Origin: Macrotis lagotis
Lineage: Eukaryota; Chordata; Mammalia; Peramelemorphia; Peramelidae
Reading direction: 5' to 3'
Assembly: GCF_037893015.1 (NCBI RefSeq)
Contig: NC_133660.1
Coordinates: 165,108,283-165,172,282, forward strand
DNA: 64,000 bases
Part shown: positions 1 to 11,318 of the stretch, one piece after another
Position numbering within the stretch: the stretch's first letter is position 1
How the letters are laid out: every line of letters starts with the position of its first letter
Position numbers and translations under genes: made by a program
The notes under the pieces: model-generated
Told to the model about the DNA's origin: nothing
Databases searched by the model: none
What the model saw: the letters and a program-made list of their open reading frames with translations, nothing else

Positions 1-1892
1 CTCCCCATTACTTCAAAGCTTTACATTCCTATCTCCTCCTTAGAGTCCTCCTTTGTAGTGAAGTGAGTGGCTTCTTCTCCCATTCAAGACTCTGGCTTCA
101 AAGCTATATCATTGCTGGCTAATCTCTGCTACATTGTAAAAATGCAGTTAATTATTCATGACCCTGGAGAGGTCGGTTGTGCTCTATTGATTTGTTGTAC
201 ATCTCTTGGCTTGAATTTCCTTCTATTTGTCCATATTGATGATGTTTGTTTTAGCCATTAAGCTTTTAGAAGGCCACTGAACATAGTCATTTTACTTGCT
301 TTTATAGAACTCAGTGATATGATGCCATACCATATGGAATAGAAACTTAATGATTATATTATTATATTTTCTAACTTTGACACACACATATATGTATACA
401 CATACACAAATATATATGCTATTTGGGTCCATGAATTTTGCAGTCTTTTGAGCTAACACTTGGAAAGAAAATTAAATTCTGATGGAGAGAGAATTTTAAA
501 TGTTAACCTAATGTGAATTTTGTCTGTACTGTGAGAATTTGGATCATATATTGAGAAACACCTTCAGAGATGTTAAGAATAGTTAATATTTCAAGTAATC
601 TCCTAACCTATTCTATTCCTGAAATATTTTTGAAATGTAGAGCAAACCCAACATTCCAAATAACTAATAGACTATAGCTGCTAGATAGTAAGAAGTTGAA
701 TTGAATTTAGTTTCTTTTGCTTCAGTGCTTAATCATAGGTACACTACTGATACAACAGAAGCTAGGGAAAGAGGACATTTTAGTCTGCTTTGTTTTAAGT
801 TTTCATAGTGGACATTTTTAACTTTGTTCCTTTCTCCTAATATCACCATCACAGACATAGTGCTGGAAGGAATGTTATCAATTAAGGGCAGCTAGATGTG
901 GCAACATAGTCAGATAGTCCAGTCTTGGCAAGTCACTTAACCCTGATTGCTTCACATCCAGGGCCATCTCCAATTATCCTGATTTGGCCATTGGACTCAG
1001 ATGACTCCTGATGAGAAAGTGAAGTTCTGGGACTTGGCATAGCACCCCCTCACTCAAATCCAATTCATGTGCATGCCCTAGTATTACTTTCCTGATGTTA
1101 TGGTCTTTGTGAAGGAAAGACAAACATCAGCATTATCATTTAGTCCAGCTCCTTTCAGTCACATGATTCTTCAGCTTTATAAGTGGCAGAGACAAGATTT
1201 GAACTAGGGTCTTTTGACTCAAAAGTCAATAGAACCAAGCTGCCATTAAATTACTTGGTTTATGTATGGTCTGTAGTTCTGATTTCATATGGCCTTAATT
1301 TGAGATTTGGGGTAGGCCTACAACACTCCATAGAGATCAAAACCCTCCTACAAATCTTCCAGCAACTGAATGTGGGAATGGTTGACTGAACATAGCAGGC
1401 ACTTAATAAATTAACTGTAAAAATACTCATTAGTTCATGTTGAGATCCCTAGAGGCAAGCATTTTTATTTCTCAAAGCCAGGGAGAGAAATAGGATTCTT
1501 TGGGCTTTATTCTGATGTTGCTGTTGTGTTTTGGGGAGGGGTGGTGGTGATGGAACCGTTGTTAAATATTTGCCCAGAACTCCCATTTGTTAATGACATG
1601 GATATATAATGGTTGGGCATATTATTTCTGGCCTCTGCCCAAACCCAGATTTCTCTTTCCTGCCAGGTCCTTTTATCCAACCAACTAGTCAGCCCCAGGG
1701 GTTGAGAAGCTTCCTGACCACTCCCAAGTCTTGACCCTATTTTGCTTTCTCTAATATTCAATGATGCCATCTGGCAGAAAGACTAAGGGGAAACTTAAAC
1801 ATATACCTCTGGCCCTCTTTTCCCATCCTCCTCTCTCCCCAAAAGGAGGAATGCATTGGACTCACAATCAGCCCCAAGGGCCATACTTTCAC

Positions 1893-1894
<2 letters not shown>
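1..1894. other. Upstream flank of USP46, no gene seen
   Basis: No convincing coding exon was found. Reading frames are short and unrelated to known proteins. The stretch holds one old ~250-bp SINE (885-1137), a MIR-like fragment on the minus strand near 1175-1260 (it reads as the reverse of a SINE middle part: AAGTGGCAGAGACAAGATTTGAAC), and a short SINE tail near 1386-1410 (GCAGGCACTTAATAAATTAA). The remainder (1-880 and 1410-1890) is AT-rich unique-looking sequence in which I see nothing further. Confidence 0.5.
885..1137 (+). mobile_element. Old SINE, ~300-bp type
   Basis: Starts GGGCAGCTAGATG, includes GGCAAGTCACTTAACCCTGATTGC, and ends AGGAAAGACAAACATCAGCATTATCA. The same 3' half (CAATT-rich centre, CACATGCATGTC-like part, GGACAAACATCATCAT end) recurs at 19820-20156 (minus) and 55568-55858 (plus), so this is a genuine dispersed family. 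The tRNA-like head is shared with the 150-bp SINEs. Exact family name not verified. Confidence 0.7.

Positions 1895-1929
<35 letters not shown>
1895..1929. repeat. (TG)n microsatellite
   Basis: About 17 uninterrupted TG units, roughly 1 kb upstream of the USP46 start codon and just outside the CpG-rich segment. Confidence 0.95.
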
Positions 1930-1930
<1 letters not shown>

Positions 1931-2203
1931 GGGTGAGGGGGCAGGATTCTTTAGTCTTCTCTCTTTCATCTCCCCCTCAGGTGCCAGGCTGAAGCAACAA
2001 CAGAGAATTCCCCTCTGCTGCCGGGCACCCGATTGGCTGAGTGGGCAGCTTCCCCTCAGTCCGCTAGGCTGGGTTGGTGCCAGCCTATGCCAATTAGTGG
2101 TGTTGCCCCCTTCCTCCCCGGCGGCACTTGTCAAAGTCCATCCCCTGGCGATGAGCCGAAATGGAGAGAACAGCAGCTAGGACCAAGCAGAGGCGGCGGC
2201 GAA

Positions 2204-2224
2204 GGAGGAGGAGGAGGAGGAGGA
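2204..2224. repeat. Short (GAG)n tract
   Basis: Seven GAG units after GGCGGCGGCGAAG. It is the purine-strand counterpart of the much longer CTC tract 350 bp downstream. Both lie in the CpG-rich promoter segment. Confidence 0.85.
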
Positions 2225-2570
2225 AGATGTTAGGGGTCTGGCGCTGCCACCGCAGCTTCTGAAAGCCGGGAGTTTTTCGAGTCCGGAAGGAAAGTCCATC
2301 GCCTCCCCTCTCCCCCACGGCCTTACACCCGAAACGGTCAAGCCGAGAGGCAGGGGTAGGGTTGGAGGGGCGTGGAGGGCCAGCAGCAGGAGGAAGGGGG
2401 GCATGCGAGGGGCGCGCCCCTAGCCGGAGCCCCAGAGCCCCGCAGCGGGAGGAGGGGATGCTGTGGGTGGGGAAGTCGGCGGAGGAGGCAGCGCCCACAC
2501 TTCGGGGGCTCCGCTGCTGCAGGCAGCGCGGGGAAGTGGGCCGGCCTGGGAGGCTGATCTAGCTTCCCCC

Positions 2571-2685
2571 CTCCTCCTCCTCCTCCTCCTCCTCCTCCTC
2601 CTCCTCCTCCTCCTCCTCCTCCTCCTCCTCCTCCTCCTCCTCCTCCTCCTCCTCCTCCTCCTCCTCCTCCTCCTCCTCCTCCTCC
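2571..2685. repeat. Uninterrupted (CTC)n trinucleotide tract, 115 bp
   Basis: About 38 perfect CTC units with no interruption, ending at CAGCTCCTCC. It sits 235 bp upstream of the USP46 start codon and may lie in the promoter or the 5' UTR. Pure homopurine/homopyrimidine tracts of this kind can adopt triplex structures and tend to vary in length between individuals. The long poly-Leu and poly-Glu reading frames through it are artefacts of the repeat. Confidence 0.97.
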
Positions 2686-2829
2686 AGCTCCTCCCGCAGC
2701 TGCTGCTGCTCACTCCCGCCACTCCCCACTCCCCCCGCCCGCCTTCCCTTCCTCCTCCCCCACCCCCTCCAGCCCAGAACCAAATCAAACCGAAACCCGG
2801 ACCCCGATCCGCCTCCCCCGCCCGTCCCT

Positions 2830-2845
2830 CCCCCCCCCCCCCCCC
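2830..2845. repeat. Homopolymer C tract
   Basis: Sixteen consecutive C bases about 75 bp before the start codon, probably in the 5' UTR. Runs like this are also prone to sequencing error, so the exact length is uncertain. Confidence 0.9.
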
Positions 2846-2886
2846 AAGCTCTCGACCATGGGCATTTCTGTTTTCACCTCATAAAG

Positions 2887-2916
2887 ATGGCGGTGCGGGA
2901 TCACTGCAACCTTTAG
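2887..2916 (+). promoter_or_regulatory. USP46: Upstream ORF of USP46 (nine codons)
   Basis: ATG at 2887 opens a nine-codon frame (MAVRDHCNL) closed by TAG at 2914-2916, four bases before the USP46 ATG at 2921. Its context AAAGATGG has A at -3 and G at +4, a strong Kozak match. AAAGATGGCGG also resembles the TISU/YY1 element. The main ATG has C at -3 and A at +4, a weak context. Ribosomes would therefore be expected to meet the uORF first; access to USP46 would depend on leaky scanning or local reinitiation. The effect on translation is inference. Confidence 0.65.
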
Positions 2917-2920
2917 ACTA

Positions 2921-2956
2921 ATGACTGTCCGAAACATCGCCTCCATCTGTAATATG
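2921..2956 (+). CDS. USP46: USP46 coding exon 1 (residues 1-12)
   Basis: Encodes MTVRNIASICNM and ends in phase 0 at a strong donor, ATG|GTGAGT. The start is fixed by an in-frame TAA at 2882-2884 with no other in-frame ATG between. A second in-frame ATG is codon 12, the last codon of the exon. The short N-terminal arm precedes the USP fold. Exon 1 therefore carries the 5' UTR and only 36 coding bases. Confidence 0.95.
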
Positions 2957-4116
2957 GTGAGTACCAGCCGGCCTGGAGGCTGACTGGAAGGAGTGGGGAG
3001 CAGAGGGAAGGAAAGGAAGCTCCAGGGGAGCAGCCCTTCCCGGGGCCCAGGGCTAGGTGGAGGGTGGGGGTGGGGAGGTGGTCGCCGGCGAGAAGGGCAA
3101 GGTCTAAAGTGGCCCGAGCAGCGGCAGGGGGAGAAGCCTTCCTCCGCAGGGTCCCGCCGGGTCCCGCCACGCTGCTGCCCCCTCCCGCGCTGGGGCTGAG
3201 CCCGGCGGGTGCCCGGTGGGGGGTGGGCTGGCGTCTGGGGGAAACCCCAGCCCTGTGACCCCGCCGTGGGAGAATGCGCGTCTGGAATCCCGACCCTCCT
3301 CCCCGCCCCCCCATCCTGGAGGATTGCGTCGCTGAACTCCGTTGCAAATGTTGATGACATTTGCAAGGTTGAAAAATATGCAAGAATTTGGTAAAAAGTA
3401 TGCTGCAGAGCTTTCCCTTGGGTTCCTGCCTCCGTGCCTTGATTTGTTCAGAAAAATCCACAACAAAACCCCCAAACCACTTCGTTTCCACCCAGGTGCC
3501 TCGGCTTTTCCCCATCTGTGAAGGGGAGGGATCATGTTATCCAGAAATCCGTGGCATTTGGAGGCCCTCTGGCCCGAGCTGCGTAATGCCATGCAGTTGT
3601 GGTCCTCCCTTTTCTAGCTCCTCAGCAAATCCTGGGGGGTCAGAGGGGAGATAGCGAAAAGCAAGCAGAGTTATTGCTTGCCCTCAGGTGGGGCTCGGCT
3701 GCCCACACCAGTTACTTTAACTTCTGCTTCTCTTCCCCGGGACTTCCCGAGCCTTTGCAGGTTCTCCAACGACAGTTTTCCCAAGTCTCTAGCCCACCCT
3801 ACGGGAGTCTCTGTGTCCACGTTGTTGGCATGGATAGCACTGCTCTGGAGGATGCCAGCCTGCCCTGGACTGAGGCAGTCATTCTCAGCCTGCTAGCCGC
3901 CTGCGGTTCCCCTCCGGCCTTAGGATCCTCTGCTGGGTGTGCCATTCTGTTTGTTCACTCTCCAGTTCCTATCAGCATTCATTCAGCCATCCTAGGATAC
4001 ATACTGCTGGGAACCATTGCGCCAATTCTTGTACTATCTTTTATTTAGTAATCTCCGTATTTTGGAGCTCTCAGGACACTGGTAGAACAGGCTTCTAGAT
4101 GGAATTTGAGGAGGCT

Positions 4117-4420
4117 TGGATGAGAGTAGCTAAATTAAAAGTGAGACTTGAGTTGGGAACCCCTGACGTAAAGTGATCAGACCTGCCCTTCTCTCTCCCA
4201 CCACCCCATGAGTTTATCTTCTATTTCACACCTGGCATGCCAGCCTAACACATGGCAAAGGAGAGTATTGGTGAACCCTGTTTTATCTGTAGGATGGAAC
4301 ACAGCATCCTCTTAACTGTTAGGCTAGTGTTTCTATGATCACTGACATGGCTTGCAAAGTGTATACTAGAACTTGGAGAAACCAGAAATGGTTACTGGCA
4401 CAGAGAGAATTATAATTGCT
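4117..4420 (+). repeat. Dispersed repeat, copy A (pair with 62960-63240)
   Basis: Shares ordered blocks with 62960-63240 in the same orientation: GAGAGTAGCT(A/G)AATTAAA, GTGATCAG(A/G)C(C/T)TG, ACATGGCA(A/G)AGG, a TGAACCCT block, and ATCACTGACAT. The overall match is visibly diverged. Two copies 58 kb apart point to an old interspersed family that I cannot name. Confidence 0.5.
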
Positions 4421-7275
4421 GTGAGACTCTTCTTAATTTTCTTCTTCCTTCTCTTCTGAAGGAGATCGGGTCTCCTGGTCTTCTCTATATGTGCATTCAT
4501 GCATTGAGGAAGAAAAAAAAATGTTACCTGCCTAGAAAAAGGAAAACTGTTGTTTCAGTTTGCTCTTCATTTTTTATGATTCCTGGTGGATACTGTTTCA
4601 GCGTAGACTGGCAACAGTCTCACAGTGAATGGTGGTCATGGGAATGAAAGAGAAATTGGCTTTTTCAGGGGACACTGAAATATTTTTGTGGTTTTTCTTG
4701 GATGTGCCTCTTGTACTGTCCTTTTTGCTGCAGAGCTGTTCTCCACTGGGCATCACAGGCCAGAATGGCAAAGCAAGAAACCAGAGGAGGAAGCTGACAA
4801 TATTTTGGTGGAGATGATTCAGGATCTCTCTCAGCCCCATCCCCTTCTACCTTTGCTCTCAATATGGGTAGGGGGAAGGTCATGGAGTATCTTGGCAGTT
4901 GAGAATCAGTTTCTTGCTCTTCCCTATACAACTTGAGTCTGTTTGTACCTGTCAGTGAATGAAATGTTGAGAGTTACACACTGGGGGCCTGTGTGGAGTT
5001 AGAGAGATGAGGTGACAAAGGCTCACCTGTCTCCATATCTTCTTACAAAGAGAACTAATGAGGAATCAGATTTAATGGTTCTTTTTCAATTCAATAAATA
5101 GTGAACCCTAAATGGAATGCCAAATACGTCTGTGCTAACTCTTTTACTGGTCAAGCCATTTAACTTTTCTTGGCTTCACTTTTCTCTGGTATTAAAATGG
5201 AAATTTTACTGTCTGTTGGCAGTCTTGGTGGCAACAGTTACAAATGCAAATAATCCTAAGTGTCCAGTACTTTGCAAAGGAGATGCTAGTCAAACAAAAT
5301 AATAATGTAAACAGGGAGGTGGAGTGGAAAATCATGACCACTCCCCCTTTTAAAAACACATAAGTAATTTCAGCCCCTCCCTATCTGACTGAGCCAGAGG
5401 AGAATGTTTGGTGAGATGAGTTTACTTCTGACTGAGATGCTGCTTTTTTCATCTGATCAGACATAAATACTCATTGGACTTCACTTTTAGGGTTTGCATT
5501 TGATGATGAATTGTTTTCAGGTAGGTTTTTTTTTAATGAGTCTCCTCCTTCCTTCATTTTAACTCTGAAATCTGTTTTTATTCATCCATGTCTTATTCCT
5601 TGTCAAGGTGTTTGTTCAGCTCTAGTTTCAGTCTCTCTGTAACAAATAGCAGGGATAACTGATTGACTTTGAGGTTACTTTTTTAGACAGGCTGGGTTTG
5701 GCACATTCAGTTTGAAAAGGCTGATGTGTATTAAGGAAGGATGTAAAAGGATTTCATCTCTTTATTTGAGATTCAACAAAACTAAGACCTGTATTGAGAA
5801 GAGGATTTGTTTTCTTGACCAAAATGGAAATAAGCTGGGGAGATATAAGAAAACAGCAACTAATAGTCACATGATTGAGAAATAAAATTTTTCTTCTCTA
5901 CACAATTTAAATATACAATAAAGACAAAATCCCAGAAGTTTTCCCAGTTGATTGGGAAGTTATTTGTATTAATATTTTTTCCCCATTTGAACCCTTGTCA
6001 TAGCACTTCTTGATAAACTTGCTTAAGGAATGTCATCCTGGCCACAGTGTCTAGTTCAAAGGTAACAAAGCTTGCTTGACTGGTGTGTTGTAATTTCAGA
6101 ATGCATTAGTTACTAAATTATGTTGAAATGTTTATGGCTGGTTAAAGAAAGCTTTGCTGGATCTTCAGCATAGTCAGTATCCTACAAATTGATGTATTGA
6201 GCTTTAAAATATTGACAGATGAAAAATGAGAACTTGATTGCTTTTCAGAAGAAAAAGAAAAAAGAAGCTTTTGTTTGGAGATGTCAAATGATATTTAAAA
6301 ATGTGACTTTAATTGACACAAATGGTTTAAATGTATCTCATTACCATTATTGTTGGATTAATGGCTATATCTTGCTTTCTCTCTATTCAACTGATATGGA
6401 GATGTGATATTTATTTCTTTAAAAACCATATGATGCGTGCTGAATTTATGGCTTTTGTATTAAGTAGAGTTTAATTAGAGTCAATAAAATCTAGAGTTAG
6501 AAATAGTTTTAGTAAAAATTGGGCCTTTTCCCTATGCAGCTGACTTAGATTATGGTTTAGGACAAATTACTGTGCTTCATTTTTGGTCTCAGTTTCTTAC
6601 ATTGTGATGCTAAGGAAGATCTTATCAAAAACTTCTATTTGCTAAATAATCAGATATAATTAGTCAAAGACTATAAAAAAGATACACACACACACACACT
6701 ACCTGATCAATCAATGTTTGTTGAGGTCTTTCCTTATGTATTATGTATTCATTATAGATTATTATAAGATGTTGCATGATGGAGATGGCATTGGATTGAG
6801 AGGCCAGAATCCTCTGGTTCATCTTGACTCTGCCAGTTGTACAAATTTGGCAAATCCATTCATTTCTCTGGATCTATTTTTCCTCATATGTAAAATAAGA
6901 GCATTAGATTAGGTGACTCTTAAAGTCCCTTCCTTTATTAAGATTTTAAGGCAGTGGGGTTGTGACTTGTCCGACTTGACTAAGATTTTTCACTGCTTTT
7001 TTCTAAATATTAAAAATTTTTAGTGATCATTATATGTTTTTTTAATTGATTCTTTAAGAAAAAAGTAAATATTATTGCCTTGAAATGCCATTTTTGAATA
7101 CCATAGTAAATAGCTAAAGCTAAAAATTCCTAAATCTAGATGACATTTTTGGAGATTTTTTTCATCCATCTGGACAAATAAATGATTTATTTCTCTGAGG
7201 TCAGAGTTGGAAAAAAATGTAAATTTAGGAAATAACTAATTTAGTATAGTTAGTTGCTACTTATCAATGATATTC

Positions 7276-7418
7276 TTTTTTTTTTATGCATGGCAATGGG
7301 GTTAAATGATTTCCCAAGGTCACACAGCTAGTAAGTATAAGGTTTGAGGCTGGATTTGAACCCAGATCCTCTTGACTTCAGGTCTGGTACTCTATCCACT
7401 GAGCCATCTAGCTGCCTC
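7276..7418 (-). mobile_element. SINE, 150-bp type, diverged
   Basis: Reverse-strand copy: T-run, GGCAATGGGGTTAAATGATT, CACACAGCTAGTAAGTA, and the head complement CTATCCACTGAGCCATCTAG. It has more substitutions than the copies at 14 and 57 kb, so it is probably older. Confidence 0.85.
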
Positions 7419-7925
7419 TATTCATGATATTCTTGAAATAATTAGGAACTAAGCCCACTGGATAACTCTGTGTTCAGTTAGTTTAGGAGAATCAGCTATA
7501 AGTCCTTAAAATCAGATTATAGGGTTTCAGCTGCCTAGTTTATTGATTTGGGAAACTAAAACCTGAAAGTGGATAAAATGAAAGGGAGATGATAGTTGTT
7601 CCAAAGTTCAAATATGAGAATGGAAATTGTGTTAAAGGGAAATGCTTGTAAAATAGATCCAAATCAAATCAAATAATGTAATAAGAGGGAATTACTTCCA
7701 TCAGTTCTTTCCCCAATTATTTCCCAGGTTCATGAACTCATGATGTAAATATTAAGATATATTCAACCTTCTTTTATTTGGGATTTAGCTAATCATACCA
7801 CTGTCATGATATTGAATGTGTACTGTACATAATTAAAAAAATCTCATTCATGTAGATTTGTCTATGACAGTTGATATTTGCATATAATTGAAAATAATTT
7901 GTTTCTTTTTTTAAAATTTTATTTA

Positions 7926-8060
7926 TTAAGGCAGTAGGGTTTAGTGACTTGCCCAAGGTCACACAACTAGGCAATTATTAAGTGTCTGAGGTCAGGTTTG
8001 AACTCAGGCCCTTCTGACTCAGGGGTGGTGCTATATTGACTGCACCATCTAGCTGCCCTC
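7926..8060 (-). mobile_element. SINE, 150-bp type
   Basis: Reverse copy from GGCAGTAGGGTTTAGTGACT to CACCATCTAGCTGCCC. A few internal bases are missing in the head (CTATATTGACTGCACC instead of CTATCCACTGTGCC). Confidence 0.85.
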
Positions 8061-8220
8061 TGTTTCTTTTTAATTTTCTGTAGTTTAGACTGTTCATTTT
8101 TTCATTCTTGCCTTACTCCTAATCAGTATTTTAAAAAGCTTTGTCAGTCATTATATTTTATGTAATATTATCTTCACATTTCTATTTCTCATGAAAGGTT
8201 TATTAAGAACTTTCCTCACA

Positions 8221-8377
8221 GGGGAGGCTAGGTGGCACAGTGGATAGAGCACCGGCCCTGGAGTCAGGAGTACCTGAGTTCAAATCTGGCCTCAGACACT
8301 TAATAATTACCTAGCTGTGTGGCCTTGGGCAAGCCACTCAACCCCATTGCCTTGCAAAAAAACCTAAAAAATAAAAA
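8221..8377 (+). mobile_element. SINE with 16-bp target-site duplication
   Basis: Complete copy with A-rich tail. It is flanked by exact AAGAACTTTCCTCACA repeats at 8205-8220 and 8378-8393, direct evidence of retrotransposition by target-primed reverse transcription. Confidence 0.95.
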
Positions 8378-9928
8378 AAGAACTTTCCTCACAAAAACCT
8401 ATGAGATAGGTTTCCCAAGTTCATTCAGAGAGATCACTAAATATTTTTTCCTTAGTTTTCCACTCTGGTTAGCCATTCACATTTGACCATTGTAGTTTTG
8501 CAACATTCAAGCCTCTAGTTGTGGTAAAGTGAAACATTGGTAGAGTATGAAAAAACATCTGCAATGATTCTTAATTGCAAGACCTGAACTATTTAGATGA
8601 ACTAGCAAAGGCATATTTGAGTGTTTTTTAAAGAAAAAAAATCTAAGCTAATAAGTAGTTGTGAGGCCAGAATGCTTCATACAGTTGGTTTTTGTTTGTT
8701 TTTGTTCCATAGAGTTCTAGCATTTACTTTGGGTTCTAATTTAGTTTAAGTGTAGAATTACTCATTCTGAGTTTCATGGTGATTCCAAGATGGAATCAGC
8801 TTTTAGCCTAATTGAAGGCAATGCCTTTGATCTTAAAAGTTTAAGGTGATTGATCACTAAAGGTCCTTACAGCTTAAATCCTTGAAGTTGTACCTTGACT
8901 GCCAGTCTTCTTTCTACTACCTCTAAGGATATTTTAGTCCTTCCCTGTCTTTGCACTTAACAGGCATTTAATAAATATTTGTTGAATTGAATGTTTAATG
9001 AAATGCTCTCTGATATCTTCTGGTAAAAAACATTCAACCTTGGAACCCTTCTTTGTGTGTGTATCTTAAGGAAGAGACATGACTGTCTTGTGATAGTTAA
9101 GGGGATAAGATGAAGGAATGACAGCTGAAAGGGAAAAAGTTCAACTTGGTATTAACAAAAAGATGATAGATTTTAGGACAGACTTTTCCTTGCCAGTCCT
9201 TAAATGAAGGAAGTCATTATTATTCCAAACCCCATCTCAGTTTAGCTCATTGTTGTTAATTATGATAAGTAACTTTGGTTCAGTTAAAGTGAGTATAAGA
9301 GAAAAGTATGTTTTTAGCAGTTTTTATGGAAGTGGAGAACTTATAGATTTTTTTTTGTGTTTACTTAAAAGCACTTTGGTATCCTTCTAGGAAGTAATGT
9401 TCAGTTATTATCTTATTTCCACATAAATGCAGTTTTCTTCAGTTAAGTTTCATGCAGTGTTCTTTACCATTTCCTGCCTGAACACAGATTTGTGAGAGGT
9501 ATTCTGAGGGTACTTTTTTAAACCTACACTTTATTTTTCAGAATCTTATGTTGTCTTGAAAACTAGTATTCTAGATGGATTGTTACAACTTTTACTAGCC
9601 ATTAAACTGGGGTTTGATCACTAGGAGCAAATTGAAGAGCATTGGAGTTGATATCGAAAAGAATCAGTTGTAGATACCACTTCCAGAAAACCATTCTAAC
9701 AATTCAAGTAGAATGGACATCCTTGAGAAATAGTGGATATCTCCATCCCCCTCACTGAGGCTTTTTGAGGCATCACTTGCCAGGGATGTTGCTTTAGTGT
9801 GGATTCTTGGTCAGCTATATATGGGACTAGATGACTTCTGAGGTCACTTCCAATTCTGAGAAAATGTGATTCTCTGTTCTTTTTTAATTATGTAAATCCA
9901 TAGCAAATTCTAGATATCTATATATTTT

Positions 9929-10053
9929 TTGAATACAAGGCTACAAGCATTTATTAAGCACTTTCTAGGTCCTGAGTACTAGGCAGAACATTGGAGATCC
10001 AAAGGCAAGCAAAAAGATAGTCATTCTTCTCAAGGAACTTCCATTTTAATGGG
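9929..10053 (+). repeat. Interspersed repeat (TTATTAAGCAC...GGAGATCCAAAGGCAAG)
   Basis: A recurring motif string here is CATTTATTAAGCACTTTCT, a short gap, then GGAGATCCAAAGGCAAGCAAAAAGA, CTCAAGGAACTTCCATTTTAATGGG. Related strings occur at 10115-10245, 18856-18935, 23075-23200 and 31030-31130. It is an old dispersed family whose name I cannot confirm. Confidence 0.6.
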
Positions 10054-10114
10054 GAAGGTCTTCTCTCCAAAAGGAGAGAAGGCTGGGGAGAAGAGGCCTG
10101 CATAGAAGCTTGGG

Positions 10115-10245
10115 GTCAATCAATTAATAAACATTTATTAAACATCTACCAAATGCTAAGTACTGGCGGGGGGGATACAAAAAGAGGCAGAAGAGAGACC
10201 TTGCCTTCAAGGAGCTTACAATTTAATGGGAGAGACAACTTAAAA
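10115..10245 (+). repeat. Second copy of the same interspersed repeat
   Basis: AATAAACATTTATTAAACAT, GCTAAGTACTGG, GATACAAAAAGAGGCAGAAG, TTCAAGGAGCTTACAATTTA. It lies 60 bp after the previous copy in the same orientation. Confidence 0.65.
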
Positions 10246-10679
10246 ACAGCAAGATATAGAAAGCAAGCTATATTCAGAATAGATAGAAAATAATTTAAAA
10301 AAGGAAAGGACTGAAATTCTGAAAAGTCAGAAGCACAGTGAAGGAGGGGATTGAAGTTTGGCTAGCCTAGGCCCTTCTCCAAAAGGAAACCAATATGAAG
10401 AATTAATTTATCAATGGAAGCAGGGAATCTGCTAGATCCAGGCAGGTCACAGCTAGAAGAGTTCCCAGGTTCTAAGGTTAATTCAAGGTAGAGATGGCAG
10501 CTGAGAACTGAGGCAAAGTCTATCCAGTTAGAAACAGAGCTGGAAAAGGAATGAAGGGAATATGACTTATAAAATCTGCCATAGAAAAGACTTTTTTTTT
10601 GATGCATGTAACCATTCAGGCAACAGTCAGCAGTCATTTCCAATCCCCTACAAAATGGAAGACTTTTTAAAAAGTCTTT

Positions 10680-10875
10680 CAGAGTTGTTTATTTTTACAA
10701 TATTATTATAGTATAAATTATTCTTATTTTGCCTGTCTCACTCTTCTATCAGTTCACACAAATCTTCCTAAGTTTCTCTAAAACTGTCTCTTTTGTCTTT
10801 TCTTATATTGCAATAGTAATCCATTGCATCCATAAACCATAATTTGTTGAGTCATTTCCCAGCTAGTATTCTAAC
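10680..10875 (-). mobile_element. L1 3'-end fragment
   Basis: Blocks such as CAGTTCACACAAATCTTCCT, GCAATAGTAATCCATTGC and CATAATTTGTTGAGTCATTT correspond to parts of the better preserved L1 3' ends at 11.3-12.3 and 54.9-55.6 kb. Heavily diverged. Confidence 0.6.
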
Positions 10876-10884
10876 TGAACAATA

Positions 10885-11165
10885 ACAAAAAGCACTCAGT
10901 TCTTATCCAACCTCTCAGAACCCTGGATAGCTATCTACCGATCTGGATATATTTGAATCACATTTTACAAATGAAGACCTTTCCACCTGTAAAATGATAG
11001 GATTGGACTTGATGACTTCTAAAGTCTCTTCATCTATATATCTATGATCCTATGGTAATGGAACATTTTAAGACACCAGTCCAGAGCTCAAACCTCCATC
11101 ACTACGGGGAACAGAAAGATGGCTATGACTATCTGATTAGCTCCATTTCTTCTAAGGACCCTACT
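10885..11165 (+). repeat. Direct duplication, copy A
   Basis: Nearly collinear with 13535-13805. Shared strings include AACCTCTCAGAACCCTGGAT, AGCTATCTAC, TTTGAATCACATTTTACAAA, TGATGACTTCTAA, CTATGATC(C/T)TATGGTAATG, AGACACCAGTC and AGCTCA(A/G)ACCTCCATC. The middle resembles a MIR-type SINE tail, but the sequence on each side of it is also shared. Confidence 0.8.
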
Positions 11166-11318
11166 GTCAAATGTTATTTGACCGTACAAAAACAATTGCT
11201 ATAAATAGGTCCTTTTGGGTTTTCTTTAACCTTCTTTGAGGTATATGCTTTAGTAATGCTACAGATGGGTTTCTTTAATCTTTTAGATTTTCTCTTTTGT
11301 GCTTATTTAGGTAGACTT

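Larger units (their letters stand above)
2000..3340 (+). promoter_or_regulatory. USP46: CpG-rich promoter region of USP46
   Basis: CG dinucleotides and GC content rise sharply here compared with the AT-rich sequence on both sides, and the segment spans the first coding exon, as expected of a CpG-island promoter of a broadly expressed gene. No TATA box is obvious. ATTGG at 2032-2036 and CCAAT at 2090-2094 are possible NF-Y sites. AAAGATGGCGG at 2883-2892 resembles a YY1 site, a motif usually found just downstream of transcription starts, which suggests initiation not far upstream of 2880. The transcription start cannot be placed from sequence alone. Confidence 0.75.

Noticed and set aside
1761..2180. 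139-codon frame crossing the TG repeat
   Set aside because: Half of it is the microsatellite (Cys-Val repeats). No similarity to a protein, and no splice context.
2420..2921. Long open frames coding poly-Leu, poly-Arg or poly-Glu through the CTC tract
   Set aside because: A pure triplet repeat is open in all frames on both strands; the flanking residues show no known protein and overlap the promoter region.
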